DNA of 64,000 nt from contig NZ_CP020700.1 of NCBI RefSeq assembly GCF_003932715.1, positions 1,130,001 through 1,194,000 of the forward strand. The letters run 5' to 3'. The stretch is from Streptomyces tsukubensis (lineage in GTDB: Bacteria > Actinomycetota > Actinomycetes > Streptomycetales > Streptomycetaceae). The notes under the pieces were generated by a model, which saw only the letters and a program-made list of their open reading frames with translations, was not told the DNA's origin and did not search any database. Positions 34,814-43,800 of the stretch are shown piece after piece. A program made the translations under genes and the position numbers. Positions within the stretch are counted from its first letter, which is position 1. Each line of letters opens with the position of its first letter.

Positions 34814-36313
34814 TCAGGCGACGAAGGTACGCGGGCCCTCGGCGCCCGTCGTACCGCCCTTCTCCACCAGGCGCGCCGCCGCCGCGAGCCGTACCGCCGC
34901 CTCCTCCGCGACCGGACCGGAGACCGTGAACGGCAGCCGTACGAACCCTTCGAAGGCCCCGTCGACCCCGAACCGCGGCCCCGACGGCACCCGGACCCCG
35001 ACCCGCTCACCGGCCTCGGCGATCCGGGAGCCCGACAGACCGCCGGTCCGCACCCACAGGGTCAGCCCGCCGCCGGGCACCGTGAACTCCCACTCCGGAA
35101 GCTCCCGGCGGACGGCGGCGACCAGCGCGTCACGGTTCTCGCGCGCCTGCGCCCGCCGTACCGCGACCGCCTGCTCCCAGCCGCCGGTGCCCATCAGCCA
35201 GTTCACGCCGAGCTGCTCCAGCACGGGCGTCCCCAGATCGGCGTAGGCGCGGGCGGAGACCAGGGAGCGGATCACATCGGGGGAGGCCCGGACCCAGCCG
35301 ATCCGCATCCCGGCCCAGAACGCCTTGCTGGCCGAGCCGACCGTCACGACCGTGCTGCCCGACGGGTCGAAGGAGCAGACCGGCCGGGGCAGGTCCAGGC
35401 CGTCGTCGAGATGGAGTTCGGACATGGTCTCGTCGACGACCAGCACGGTTCCGGCGGAGCGGGCCGCCTCCACCAGGGCGCGGCGCCGGTCGTCGTCCGC
35501 CAGCGCGCCGGTCGGATTGTGGAAGTCCGCGACGACGTACGCCAGCCGGGGCGCCGCCTCCCGCAGCACCTGCCGCCAGCGGTCCAGATCCCAGCCGCCG
35601 AGCCCCTCCTGCATGGCGACGGGCACCAGCCGGGCCCCGGCCTCGCGCATCAGCTGGAGGATGTTGGCGTACGAAGGCGACTCCACGGCGATCCGCTCAC
35701 CGCGCCCGGCGAACAGATGGCAGAGGGCGTCCATCGCGCCCATCGCCCCCGTGGTGACCATGATCTGCTCGGGCATGGTGGGAATACCGCGCGCCGTATA
35801 CCGGTCGGCGAGCATCTGCCGCAGGACCGGAATGCCCGCCGGGTAGTCGCCGTGGGTGTGGGCGTACGGCGGCAGCTCCTCCAGGGCCCCCTGGACCGCC
35901 CGGGTCAGCCAGGGCTCGGGCGCGGGCAGGGCGGCACAGCCCAGGTCGATCATGGAGCCGAGGGATTCGGGCGGCAGCGGTTCGAGGCCGCGCGCGGGCA
36001 GCGGATTCCCGGCCGGGACGGCGGTCCAGCTCCCCGCTCCGCGCCGGGATTCGAGGAAGCCCTCCGTGCGCAGCGCCTCGTAGGCGGCGGCCACCGTCGT
36101 CCGGCTGACGGCCAGCGCCAGCGCCAGCTCCCGTTCGGCGGGCAGCCTGGTCGCGACCGGCACCCGCCCCTCCAGGACCAGCACCCGGATGCCGTCGGCG
36201 AGCGCACGGTAGGCGGGGGGCTTACGGGTGCCGGGCCCGGCCGGCCGGGGCTGCTGGGCGGCGAGCTGACGGGCCAACTGGGCCGCGCCCACCGCAGAGG
36301 TCCACCGAGACAA
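34814..36313 (-). CDS. MocR-family transcriptional regulator (GntR HTH plus aminotransferase domain)
   Basis: The 499-residue protein starts with a GntR-type winged helix (YRALADGIRVLVLEGRVPVATRLPAERELALALAVSRTTVAAAYEALRTEGFLESRRGAGSW) fused to a fold-type I aminotransferase domain with VTTGAMGAMDAL, DFHNPTGAL, VVDETMSEL and the PLP lysine in VTVGSASKAFWAGMRIGW. MocR proteins use bound PLP as effector-sensing cofactor. It is divergent from a YczE-like membrane protein, a pairing common in actinobacteria. I chose TTG at 36313 (LSRWTSAVGAAQ) because it frees the palindromic region for control; ATG 36379 is an in-frame alternative 22 codons longer. Confidence 0.88.
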   Translation of the reverse strand: MSRWTSAVGAAQLARQLAAQQPRPAGPGTRKPPAYRALADGIRVLVLEGRVPVATRLPAERELALALAVSRTTVAAAYEALRTEGFLESRRGAGSWTAVPAGNPLPARGLEPLPPESLGSMIDLGCAALPAPEPWLTRAVQGALEELPPYAHTHGDYPAGIPVLRQMLADRYTARGIPTMPEQIMVTTGAMGAMDALCHLFAGRGERIAVESPSYANILQLMREAGARLVPVAMQEGLGGWDLDRWRQVLREAAPRLAYVVADFHNPTGALADDDRRRALVEAARSAGTVLVVDETMSELHLDDGLDLPRPVCSFDPSGSTVVTVGSASKAFWAGMRIGWVRASPDVIRSLVSARAYADLGTPVLEQLGVNWLMGTGGWEQAVAVRRAQARENRDALVAAVRRELPEWEFTVPGGGLTLWVRTGGLSGSRIAEAGERVGVRVPSGPRFGVDGAFEGFVRLPFTVSGPVAEEAAVRLAAAARLVEKGGTTGAEGPRTFVA

Positions 36314-36318
36314 AGAAA

Positions 36319-36398
36319 TCAGTCCACCTTCCGCGAATTGGCCATGGATGGCATCTGCTCCATGGCCACAGGGTGACATGAGTCAGTCCAGTGTCACC
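36319..36398. promoter_or_regulatory. Palindrome-rich divergent control region, mocR-type gene/yczE
   Basis: Three nested signals lie in 80 bp: TGGCCATGGA/TCCATGGCCA (36339-36348 and 36359-36368, perfect, 10-bp spacer); GGTGACA/TGTCACC (36372-36378 and 36392-36398); and direct repeats TCAGTCCA at 36319 and 36383. MocR proteins typically bind mixed direct and inverted repeats between divergent genes, so this is the probable operator. Confidence 0.6.
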
Positions 36399-36414
36399 AG
36401 GAGGGGTGGAAACC

Positions 36415-37134
36415 GTGTCCACAGAGCAGGCTCCCGAGGGGCCCCGCCGGCCCGCCGCCGTCGCGCCCGGAACACCGCAGGCCCGCCCGGACCGGCAGCT
36501 CGCACGGCGGCTGACCCAGCTCTACGCGGGGCTGGTGCTCTACGGACTGAGCTGCGCGCTGATCCTCCGCGGCGGTCTCGGCCTGGAACCGTGGAACGTC
36601 CTGCACCAGGGGCTGTCCGAGCTGACGGGCCTGTCGATGGGTGTGGTGATGACCGCGGTCGGCGCCCTGGTGCTGCTCCTGTGGATCCCGTTCAAGCAGC
36701 GGCCCGGTCTGGGCACGGTCTCCAACGTCGTCGTGATCGGGTTCGCCATGGACGCGGCCCTCCTCGTGCTCCCGGAACCGGACGGACTGGCCGTACGGAT
36801 CCCGGTGACGGCCGCCGGAATCGTGCTCAACGGGGTGGCGACGGGCCTCTACATCGCGGCCCGGTTCGGACCGGGGCCCCGGGACGGCATCATGACCGGT
36901 CTGCACCGGGCGACCGGGCTCTCCATCCGTCTGGTCCGGACCGTCGTCGAGGTGACGGTCGTCACCAGCGGCTTCCTGCTGGGCGGTTCGGTGGGCGCCG
37001 CGACCATCGCCTACACCCTGGCCATCGGGCCGCTGGCCCAGTTCTTCCTGCGGTTCTTCGCCCTCCCCGAGCAGCCGGGCGGCGGCACCGTGGTGGCCCG
37101 CGGCACCCCCGGCCGGGTGATACTGCGGCGGTGA
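36415..37134 (+). CDS. YczE/YitT-family integral membrane protein
   Basis: The 239-residue protein has about five to six hydrophobic segments: QLYAGLVLYGLSCALILRGGLGL, GVVMTAVGALVLLLWIPF, VSNVVVIGFAMDAALLVL, VTAAGIVLNGVATGLYIAARFG, VEVTVVTSGFLLGGSVGAATIAYTLAIGPLAQFFLRFFAL. GLGLEPWNVLHQGLS and GPRDGIMTGLHRATG are YczE signatures. The transported or sensed ligand is unknown; pairing with a PLP-binding MocR regulator suggests a link to vitamin B6 or an amino compound, as an inference. The GTG at 36415 follows AGGAGGGG at 36399-36406. Its stop overlaps the next start. Confidence 0.85.
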   Translation: MSTEQAPEGPRRPAAVAPGTPQARPDRQLARRLTQLYAGLVLYGLSCALILRGGLGLEPWNVLHQGLSELTGLSMGVVMTAVGALVLLLWIPFKQRPGLGTVSNVVVIGFAMDAALLVLPEPDGLAVRIPVTAAGIVLNGVATGLYIAARFGPGPRDGIMTGLHRATGLSIRLVRTVVEVTVVTSGFLLGGSVGAATIAYTLAIGPLAQFFLRFFALPEQPGGGTVVARGTPGRVILRR

Positions 37135-37907
37135 CCAGCGTTTCCGGCCCCGGGCCCCATCCGTATCTGGACCATCCCTCGGTCCTGCCGTTCGCCCATC
37201 GCGGTGGCGCGGCGGACGGGCTGGAGAACACCGCGGCCGCCTTCCGGCGCGCCGCAGCGCTCGGCTACCGCTGGTTCGAGACCGATGTGCACACCACGGC
37301 CGACGGACGGCTCGTCGCCTTCCACGACGCTTCGCTGGACCGGGTCACCGATGCCCGGGGCCGGATCGCGGAGCGGCCCTGGAGCGAGGTGCGGCGCGCC
37401 CGGGTGGGCGGCACCGAGCCGCTGCCGCTCTTCGAGGAACTGGTGGAGGAGTTCCCCGGGGCCCGCTGGAACGTCGACGTCAAGGCCGAGTCGGCGCTGG
37501 AGCCGCTGCTCGGGCTGATCCGCCGGGCGGACCTGTGGGACCGGGTGTGCGTGGGGTCGTTCTCGGAGGCGCGGGTCGCCCGGGCGGCCCGGATCGCGGG
37601 GCCCCGGCTGGCGACCTCGTACGGCACGGGAGGCGTGGTGGCGCTGCGGATGCGCTCCCTCGGGATCCCGGCGCCGCTGCGGACGGGCGCGGTCTGCGCC
37701 CAGGTGCCCGAGTTCCACGGCGGGGTCCGGGTGGTGGACCGGCGATTCGTCCGGGCGGCCCACCGCAGGGGGCTCCAGGTCCATGTCTGGACGGTGAACG
37801 AAGCGGACCGGATGCGGGCCCTCCTCGACCTGGGGGTGGATGGCATCATGACCGATCATCCGGAGACGCTGCGCACGGTGCTGACCGAACGGGGAGCCTG
37901 GGTCTGA
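37131..37907 (+). CDS. Glycerophosphodiester phosphodiesterase
   Basis: The 258-residue protein has the GDPD catalytic pattern: FAHRGGAADGLENTAAAFRRA (His-Arg and Glu), FETDVHTTADGRLVAFHDASLDRVTD (ExD and HD), NVDVKAE, and a C-terminal VHVWTVNEADRMRALLDLGVDGIMTDHPE. It hydrolyses glycerophosphodiesters to sn-glycerol 3-phosphate and an alcohol, probably in the cytoplasm because no signal peptide is seen. The GTG at 37131 overlaps the YczE gene stop (GTGA), so both belong to one operon that may be controlled by the MocR regulator. Confidence 0.93.
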   Translation: MTSVSGPGPHPYLDHPSVLPFAHRGGAADGLENTAAAFRRAAALGYRWFETDVHTTADGRLVAFHDASLDRVTDARGRIAERPWSEVRRARVGGTEPLPLFEELVEEFPGARWNVDVKAESALEPLLGLIRRADLWDRVCVGSFSEARVARAARIAGPRLATSYGTGGVVALRMRSLGIPAPLRTGAVCAQVPEFHGGVRVVDRRFVRAAHRRGLQVHVWTVNEADRMRALLDLGVDGIMTDHPETLRTVLTERGAWV

Positions 37908-37956
37908 CCCGCGCGTCCGCGCCGCGAGCCACAAGAGACGACCTGGGGGGCGCGGT

Positions 37957-39366
37957 ATGGCCGCAGGGATCACGGAACCGGCGGACGGGCCCGGGAACCG
38001 CCCGGCGGCACCGGACGGCGACGCCTCCGGGCGGGACGAGACGGGGCAGGACGAGGCAGGGCTGCGGCGGCAGCGCCACGGCTGGTACTTCTACGATTTC
38101 GCCTGCTCGGTCTACTCGACCAGTGTGATCACCGTCTTCCTCGGCCCCTATCTCACCGAGGTGGCGAAGGCGGCCGCGGACGACGACGGCTACGTCCACC
38201 CCCTGGGCATCCCCCTGCGGGCCGGGTCGGTCTACGCCTACTCCGTCTCCGCCTCCCTGGTGCTGGCCGTGGTGCTGATGCCGCTGGCGGGCGCCTGGGC
38301 GGACCGTACCGGCCGGAAGAAACCCCTGCTGGCGGTCTCCGCCTACACCGGCGCCGGGGCCACCGCCGCCATGTTCCTGCTGGACGGCGACCGCTATCTG
38401 CTGGGCGCGTTCCTGCTGATCGTGGCGAACGCGTCCCTCGCGGTCTCCATGGTCCTCTACAACGCCTATCTGCCCGAGATCGCCGGGCCCGCCGAGCGGG
38501 ACGCCGTCTCCTCCCGCGGCTGGGCCTTCGGCTACACCTCCGGGGCGCTGGTCCTGGTGCTCAATCTGATCCTGTACGGCGGCCACGAGCGGTTCGGCCT
38601 GTCGGAGTCGGAGGCGGTACGGATCTGTCTGGCCTCGGCCGGGCTGTGGTGGGGCGCGTTCACGCTGATCCCGCTGCGCAGGCTCCGGGACCGCAGGATC
38701 CCGGCCTCGGAGCGCCCGGCCGCCCTGTCGGGGCCGCGCCAGCTGCTGGCAGTCCTGAAGGACATGCGGCGCCATCCGCTGACGCTGTCGTTCCTGCTCG
38801 CGTACCTCGTCTACAACGACGGCATCCAGACCGTGATCTCCCAGGCCTCCGTCTACGGCAAGGAGGAGCTGGGCCTCGGCCAGACCACGCTGATCGTGGC
38901 GGTCCTGCTGGTCCAGGTGCTGGCCGTGGCCGGGGCACTGGGCATGGGACGGCTGGCCAGGACGTACGGCGCCCGGCGCACGGTCCTCGCGTCGCTCGCC
39001 GTCTGGACCCTGATCCTGGCGGCCGGCTACCTTCTGCCCGCCCGGGCCCCGGCCTGGTTCTTCGCGCTGGCGGCGGCGATCGGGCTGGTCCTCGGCGGCA
39101 GCCAGGCCCTGTCCAGGTCGCTCTTCTCCCATCTGGTGCCGCGCGGCAAGGAGGCGGAGTACTTCGCCGCGTACGAACTGAGCGACCGCGGGCTGAGCTG
39201 GCTGGGGCCGCTGGTCTTCGGACTCGCTTTCCAGATCACCGGCAGTTACCGGGACGCGATTCTCTCGCTGGTGGTCTTCTTCGCGCTCGGATTCGTCCTG
39301 CTGGCGCGGGTCCCGATGGCCCGGGCGGTGGCCGCCGCGGGAAATCCGGTACCGGACCGGATTTAG
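37957..39366 (+). CDS. MFS transporter, UMF1 (Atg22-like) family
   Basis: The 469-residue protein has about 12 membrane segments, including SVYAYSVSASLVLAVVLMPLAGAWAD, LLGAFLLIVANASLAVSMVLYNAYLPEI and WFFALAAAIGLVLGGSQALSRSLFSHLVP. The motif GWYFYDFACSVYSTSVITVFLGPYL and the loop ADRTGRKKPLL are typical of the UMF1/Atg22-like branch of MFS permeases, thought to export amino acids or other small solutes. The substrate is not predictable. The ATG at 37957 has a G-rich ribosome-binding site (CTGGGGGGCGCGGT). It lies 49 bp after the GDPD gene and may be the last gene of that operon. Confidence 0.88.
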   Translation: MAAGITEPADGPGNRPAAPDGDASGRDETGQDEAGLRRQRHGWYFYDFACSVYSTSVITVFLGPYLTEVAKAAADDDGYVHPLGIPLRAGSVYAYSVSASLVLAVVLMPLAGAWADRTGRKKPLLAVSAYTGAGATAAMFLLDGDRYLLGAFLLIVANASLAVSMVLYNAYLPEIAGPAERDAVSSRGWAFGYTSGALVLVLNLILYGGHERFGLSESEAVRICLASAGLWWGAFTLIPLRRLRDRRIPASERPAALSGPRQLLAVLKDMRRHPLTLSFLLAYLVYNDGIQTVISQASVYGKEELGLGQTTLIVAVLLVQVLAVAGALGMGRLARTYGARRTVLASLAVWTLILAAGYLLPARAPAWFFALAAAIGLVLGGSQALSRSLFSHLVPRGKEAEYFAAYELSDRGLSWLGPLVFGLAFQITGSYRDAILSLVVFFALGFVLLARVPMARAVAAAGNPVPDRI

Positions 39367-39545
39367 ACGTTGAAGTAAAAGGCCGGTAGTGTACGCGTTT
39401 GGCCTGCCAGGCGGACCGTTACTGCGCACTGTGGAAGCGACATCACTGGGTGACACTTTCTGTCAGATGTGACAAACCGGGCGCTGGTGGGTACCCCAAC
39501 ACAGGGGAAAGCAGCGGCACGACGGGCGACGCATGACCCGGAACG

Positions 39546-39571
39546 GGAATCTTTACGGCCGACCGGACGTT
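39546..39571 (+). promoter_or_regulatory. SigR-type promoter upstream of rbpA
   Basis: GGAAT at 39546-39550 and GTT at 39569-39571 are separated by exactly 18 bp, matching the SigR (thiol-stress sigma) consensus GGAAT-N18-GTT. rbpA is a known SigR target in S. coelicolor. The site lies 62 bp before the start codon. Confidence 0.85.
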
Positions 39572-39632
39572 GACCGGATGACGACGACAGCGACACCTGT
39601 CCTGTGGGCGACAAGCCCGGGAGGCACGATTC

Positions 39633-40007
39633 ATGAGTGAGCGAGCTCTCCGCGGCACGCGGCTCGTGGTGACCAGCTACGAGACGGACCGTGGCATCGA
39701 CCTGGCCCCGCGCCAGGCGGTGGAGTACGCATGCCAGAACGGACATCGGTTTGAGATGCCGTTCTCGGTGGAGGCGGAAATTCCGCCGGAGTGGGAGTGC
39801 AAGGCGTGCGGCGCCCAGGCACTCCTGGTGGACGGCGACGGCCCCGAGGAGAAGAAGGGCAAGCCCGCGAGGACGCACTGGGACATGCTCATGGAGCGGC
39901 GTACTCGCGAAGAGCTGGAAGAGGTGCTGGCCGAGCGTCTGGCAGTGCTGCGCTCCGGCGCGATGAACATTGCGGTTCATCCGCGGGACAGCCGCAAGTC
40001 CGCGTGA
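39633..40007 (+). CDS. rbpA: RNA polymerase-binding protein RbpA
   Basis: The 124-residue protein is recognisable end to end: RGTRLVVTSYETDRGIDLAPRQAVEYACQNGHRFEMPFSVEAEIPPEWECKACGAQALL, then KPARTHWDMLMERRTREELEEVLAERLAVLRSG, which is the sigma-interacting helix. RbpA binds RNA polymerase and the principal sigma factor, stabilises the open complex and affects rifampicin response. The cysteines of CQNGH and CKAC can bind zinc. A SigR-type promoter lies upstream, and a perfect 22-bp hairpin ends the unit. Confidence 0.97.
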   Translation: MSERALRGTRLVVTSYETDRGIDLAPRQAVEYACQNGHRFEMPFSVEAEIPPEWECKACGAQALLVDGDGPEEKKGKPARTHWDMLMERRTREELEEVLAERLAVLRSGAMNIAVHPRDSRKSA

Positions 40008-40071
40008 TGCCGTCCGTCCGGACCACCTGACGGTACGGACGGGGCAGGTCGGCCGAACCCTGCAAGGGAAG

Positions 40072-40120
40072 AACGCCCGTGGGCCGGGACACAGAGAATG
40101 TGTCCCGGCCCACGGGCGTT
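40072..40120 (+). terminator. Strong terminator after rbpA
   Basis: A perfect 22-bp stem (40072-40093 pairing with 40099-40120) with a 5-nt GAGAA loop begins 64 bp past the rbpA stop. Confidence 0.92.
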
Positions 40121-40306
40121 TCCGCTGCCGGTACGGCCCCAGAGGTGCGGCCGCTCCCCCGGGGCGGCCGCACCTCAGCCGGGGTGGCTCCCGGCCGTCC
40201 GTTCGGCCGAGGCAACCGTGGTCGGGCCATGACCGGCGGCCACCAGGGATCGAGTGCGCCGACAGTGTGGGCAGGTGCGGCAGCAGAGTGAGTGGGTCCG
40301 GGGCAC

Positions 40307-40633
40307 CTACCGCCGGTACAGGTCGAGCAGCACCGTGACGCCGGAGCCGTGGTCGCGGCAGCGGTAGTCGGACCAGATGGAGGGGTTGTTCCGGACCAGG
40401 CGCTGACCGTTGCTGTGGCAGGAAGCGTAGGTCCAGTACCAGCTGTGGTATTCCCAGCCCGCCGCTGCGGCGGCCGGGGTGTTCTGCGCTGCGGCAAGGG
40501 ACCTGGACTCGGATGATGCTGCGGGTGCTTCGCCCGTACCTGTCGGTACAGCCGCGGCCTGCGCGCCGGCGGTGCCGCCGAGGAGCACGGTGGTGGCCAG
40601 GACCGCCCCGGTCGTCAAAAGTCGTACCTTCAT
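40307..40633 (-). CDS. Small secreted protein with signal peptide
   Basis: The 108-residue protein has a clear Sec signal (MKVRLLTTGAVLATTVLLGGTAGAQAAA) with cleavage likely after AQA. The mature part has an Ala/Pro-rich linker and a C-terminal segment rich in aromatic residues with two cysteines (WEYHSWYWTYASCHSNGQRLVRNNPSIWSDYRCRDHGSG) that may form one disulfide. Function unknown. GAGG precedes the ATG at 40633. It is divergent from the nSTAND-WD40 gene, with 250 bp between them. An ATTGTG/CACAAT inverted repeat at 40764-40800 could be a shared operator. Confidence 0.75.
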   Translation of the reverse strand: MKVRLLTTGAVLATTVLLGGTAGAQAAAVPTGTGEAPAASSESRSLAAAQNTPAAAAAGWEYHSWYWTYASCHSNGQRLVRNNPSIWSDYRCRDHGSGVTVLLDLYRR

Positions 40634-40883
40634 GGCTTTCCTCTCTGCATCGGTTGTGGACCCTCTGCGTCCGGCCCTGGGCTGACGGGGCCGGTGACTC
40701 CTCCACACCGGTGGAGCGTCTGCTCTCCGGGGAGGGTCTGCACCTGATTTCAGCTGGTCGGGCATTGTGCGGAAAGCCTGTTCCGTGCTGTTCACACAAT
40801 GCCGGGTGGCGGTTCGATAGCGGTGTCGGGCGCATGCCCGGCAGACGATGTGAACGCCGGGATCGGGAGTGGGGTGGGGTGTG

Positions 40884-43800
40884 ATGGCAGGCCGTCGGGA
40901 GCGTCCGCTGGACCCGGAAGCAGGGCCGGTCGAACGGTTCGCACAGGACCTCAGAGAGTTACGGATGGCGGCCGGCGGGCCGACGTACCGGGCCATGGCG
41001 ATCCGTGCGGGCTACTCCGCGAGTACGCTCGCGGCCGCGGCGCGGGGTGACGAGCTGCCCTCGCTCCCCCTGGTCCTCGTCTATGCGACGGTCTGCGGAG
41101 GGGACCCGGCCGAGTGGGAGGCCCGCTGGCACGGAACAGCCCGCGCGATCAAGGAGACGGAAGCGGTCCGGATCGTCGACGACGGACCGGCCCGGGACGC
41201 CCCGTACCGGGGGCTGGCCCGCTTTGAGCCCGCCGACCGTGCCCTCTTCTTCGGCCGCGAGGAGCTGCTCGACCGCATGGTCGAGCTGGTGGCCGCGCAC
41301 CGGGTGGTGATCCTGGCCGGGGCCTCCGGCAGCGGCAAATCCTCCCTGCTGCGAGCGGGACTCGTCCCCCGTCTCCAAGAACCCGGGAACACCCCGGTGT
41401 CCTGTGCGGGGATCAGACTGCTCGCGCCGGGCTCCCGCCCGGCCGCCGCGCACGCCCACGTCCTCACCCCTGCCGCCCCTCGGGGGAGGACCGGGAAGAG
41501 GACCGCGGAGACCGGGACGAGGCCGGCCGAAGCGACCTCCGCGGACGGCGGCACTTCCAGGAAGCGGATCCCGGCCCGGGACACGGTCGTGGTGGTGGAC
41601 CAGTTCGAGGAGGTCTTCACCCTCTGCCACGACCCGGAGGAGCGCGCCGGCTTCCTGGACCTCCTGCTCACCGCCCGCGACCCGGGCAACGGCCTGCGCG
41701 TGGTCATCGCCGTGCGGGCCGATTTCTACGGCCACTGCACCGAGCACCCCGGCCTGGTCGAGATTCTGCGCACCGCGCATCTGGCCCTGGGGCCGATGAA
41801 CCCGGCCGAGCTGCGCCAGGCGGTGGTCGGTCCGGCGAGGGCGGCCGGTCTCATCGTGGAGCGGGAGCTGACCGCGCGGATCGTGGAAGAAACGACGGCG
41901 GAGCCCGGCGGGCTGCCGCTGATGTCCCACGCGCTGCTGGAAGTCTGGCGACGGCGCCGCGGCCGTACCCTCACCCTCGCCGCATACGAGGCCATCGGAG
42001 GCATCCACGGAGCCGTCGCCGACACCGCCGAACACACCTACAGCCGGCTCGCCCCCGCACAGGCCCAGCACGCCCGCCGCATACTCCTGAGGCTGATCAC
42101 CCCCGGCCAGGGCGCTCAGGACACCCGCCGCCCCGCACCCCGCGCCGAGCTCGAAGCGGGCGCACCCGACGACGCCCCGGCCGTTCTCGAACACCTCATC
42201 CGCGCCCGCCTCATCGCGCTCGACGACGACACCGCCGACCTCGCCCACGAAGCCCTCATCACCGCCTGGCCCCGCCTGCGCACCTGGATCGACGAGGAAC
42301 GCGCCCGCCTCCTGGTGCACCGCCGGCTCACCGCCGACGCCACCACCTGGACCGAACTCGACCGGGATCCCGGTGTCCTCTACCGCGGCAGTCGTCTCGC
42401 CACCGCCCAGGAAGCCTTTCCCGCACCCCACCGCGACCTCACCCCCGACGAGAGGGTCTTCCTCACCACGGCGATCACGGCCCAGGACGAGGAACAGCGG
42501 GCCCGGGTACGCACGACCCGCCGACTGCGCCGCTCCACCGTCGCCCTCGCGGTTCTCCTCGTTCTCGCCCTGACCGCAGGCGTGACCGCCTGGCAGCAGA
42601 GCCGTACCAGCGAACGCCGACGGGACGCCGCCGTAGAAGCACAGCAGGACGCCCTGTCCCGGCAGCTTGCCGCACAATCCACAGGACAAATCTTCGGCAA
42701 CCCGGAACTCGCGTCGCTCCTCGCACTGCACGCCTACCGCACCGCCCCGACCTCGGAGGCCAGGGCAAGTGTGCTCTGGGCAGCCGACCTTCCGCTCATC
42801 AGCAACCACCGGGTCCCGCAGATACGCACGGGCCCCCAGGCGTTCAGCCCCGATCTGCGGACCGTTGCCGTGGTCACCGACACCGGCGAACTCCTGTTCC
42901 ACGATCTCGCGACAGGGCGGAACCGCAGCATCACCCCCGCCGAAACCGAACACGTCGACATCAACGACCCCGCAACCGTCCCGCTCGGGGCCGCATACAG
43001 CCCCGACGGCCGCGCCATCGCCATCGGCTACCGGAGCGGCACCGTACAGATCCGCGACACCGCCTCGGGACGGCTGCGCACCTCGCTGACCGGCCACCGC
43101 CACGGAACCCTCGCCCTGGCGTTCAGCCGCGACGGCCGGCGGATCGCCACCGCCGGAAACGACGCGACCATCCGGACCTGGAACGCGCACACAGGACAGC
43201 CGCAACAGGTCTTCACGGCGCAGCGGAAGCGAAGGCCGTTACCGACGGACCGGTTCACCACGATCGCCTTCGCCCCGGACCACCGCACCCTCGCCGGCAG
43301 CACCGAGGGCGGCACCGTCCGCCTCTGGGATCTCACCACGGGCGCCGGCACGGTCCACAGCTCCGACGCCGATCGCCCGACCCCACCCGTACCGGCGGAG
43401 CCCGACCCGCGGAAATGGTCCGTCGACGACCACACCTCGCTGATCGCCTTCAGCCCGGACGGGCAGTTCCTGGCCACGGCGGAACGCGATCGCACGGTAC
43501 GGATCCGGCATACGCGCACCGGCACGGTCCGGACCGTCCTGCCCCATCAGGACGTACGCGTACGGAAAGTGCTCTTCAGCCCGGACGGCAAGACCCTGGC
43601 CGCAGCCGACAGCCTCGGGATCGTACGGCTGTGGGACACCCGCAGCGGTTCGCAGCGCGCCATGCTCATCGGCCATACCGCGACGATTACGGCTCTCGCC
43701 TTCAGCCCCGGCAGCGCGACCCTCGCCACGGCGAGCCGGGACGGCACAGTCCGCCGGTGGACCGCGGAGGACCCGCACAGCCGGACCCTCGGAAGTCACG

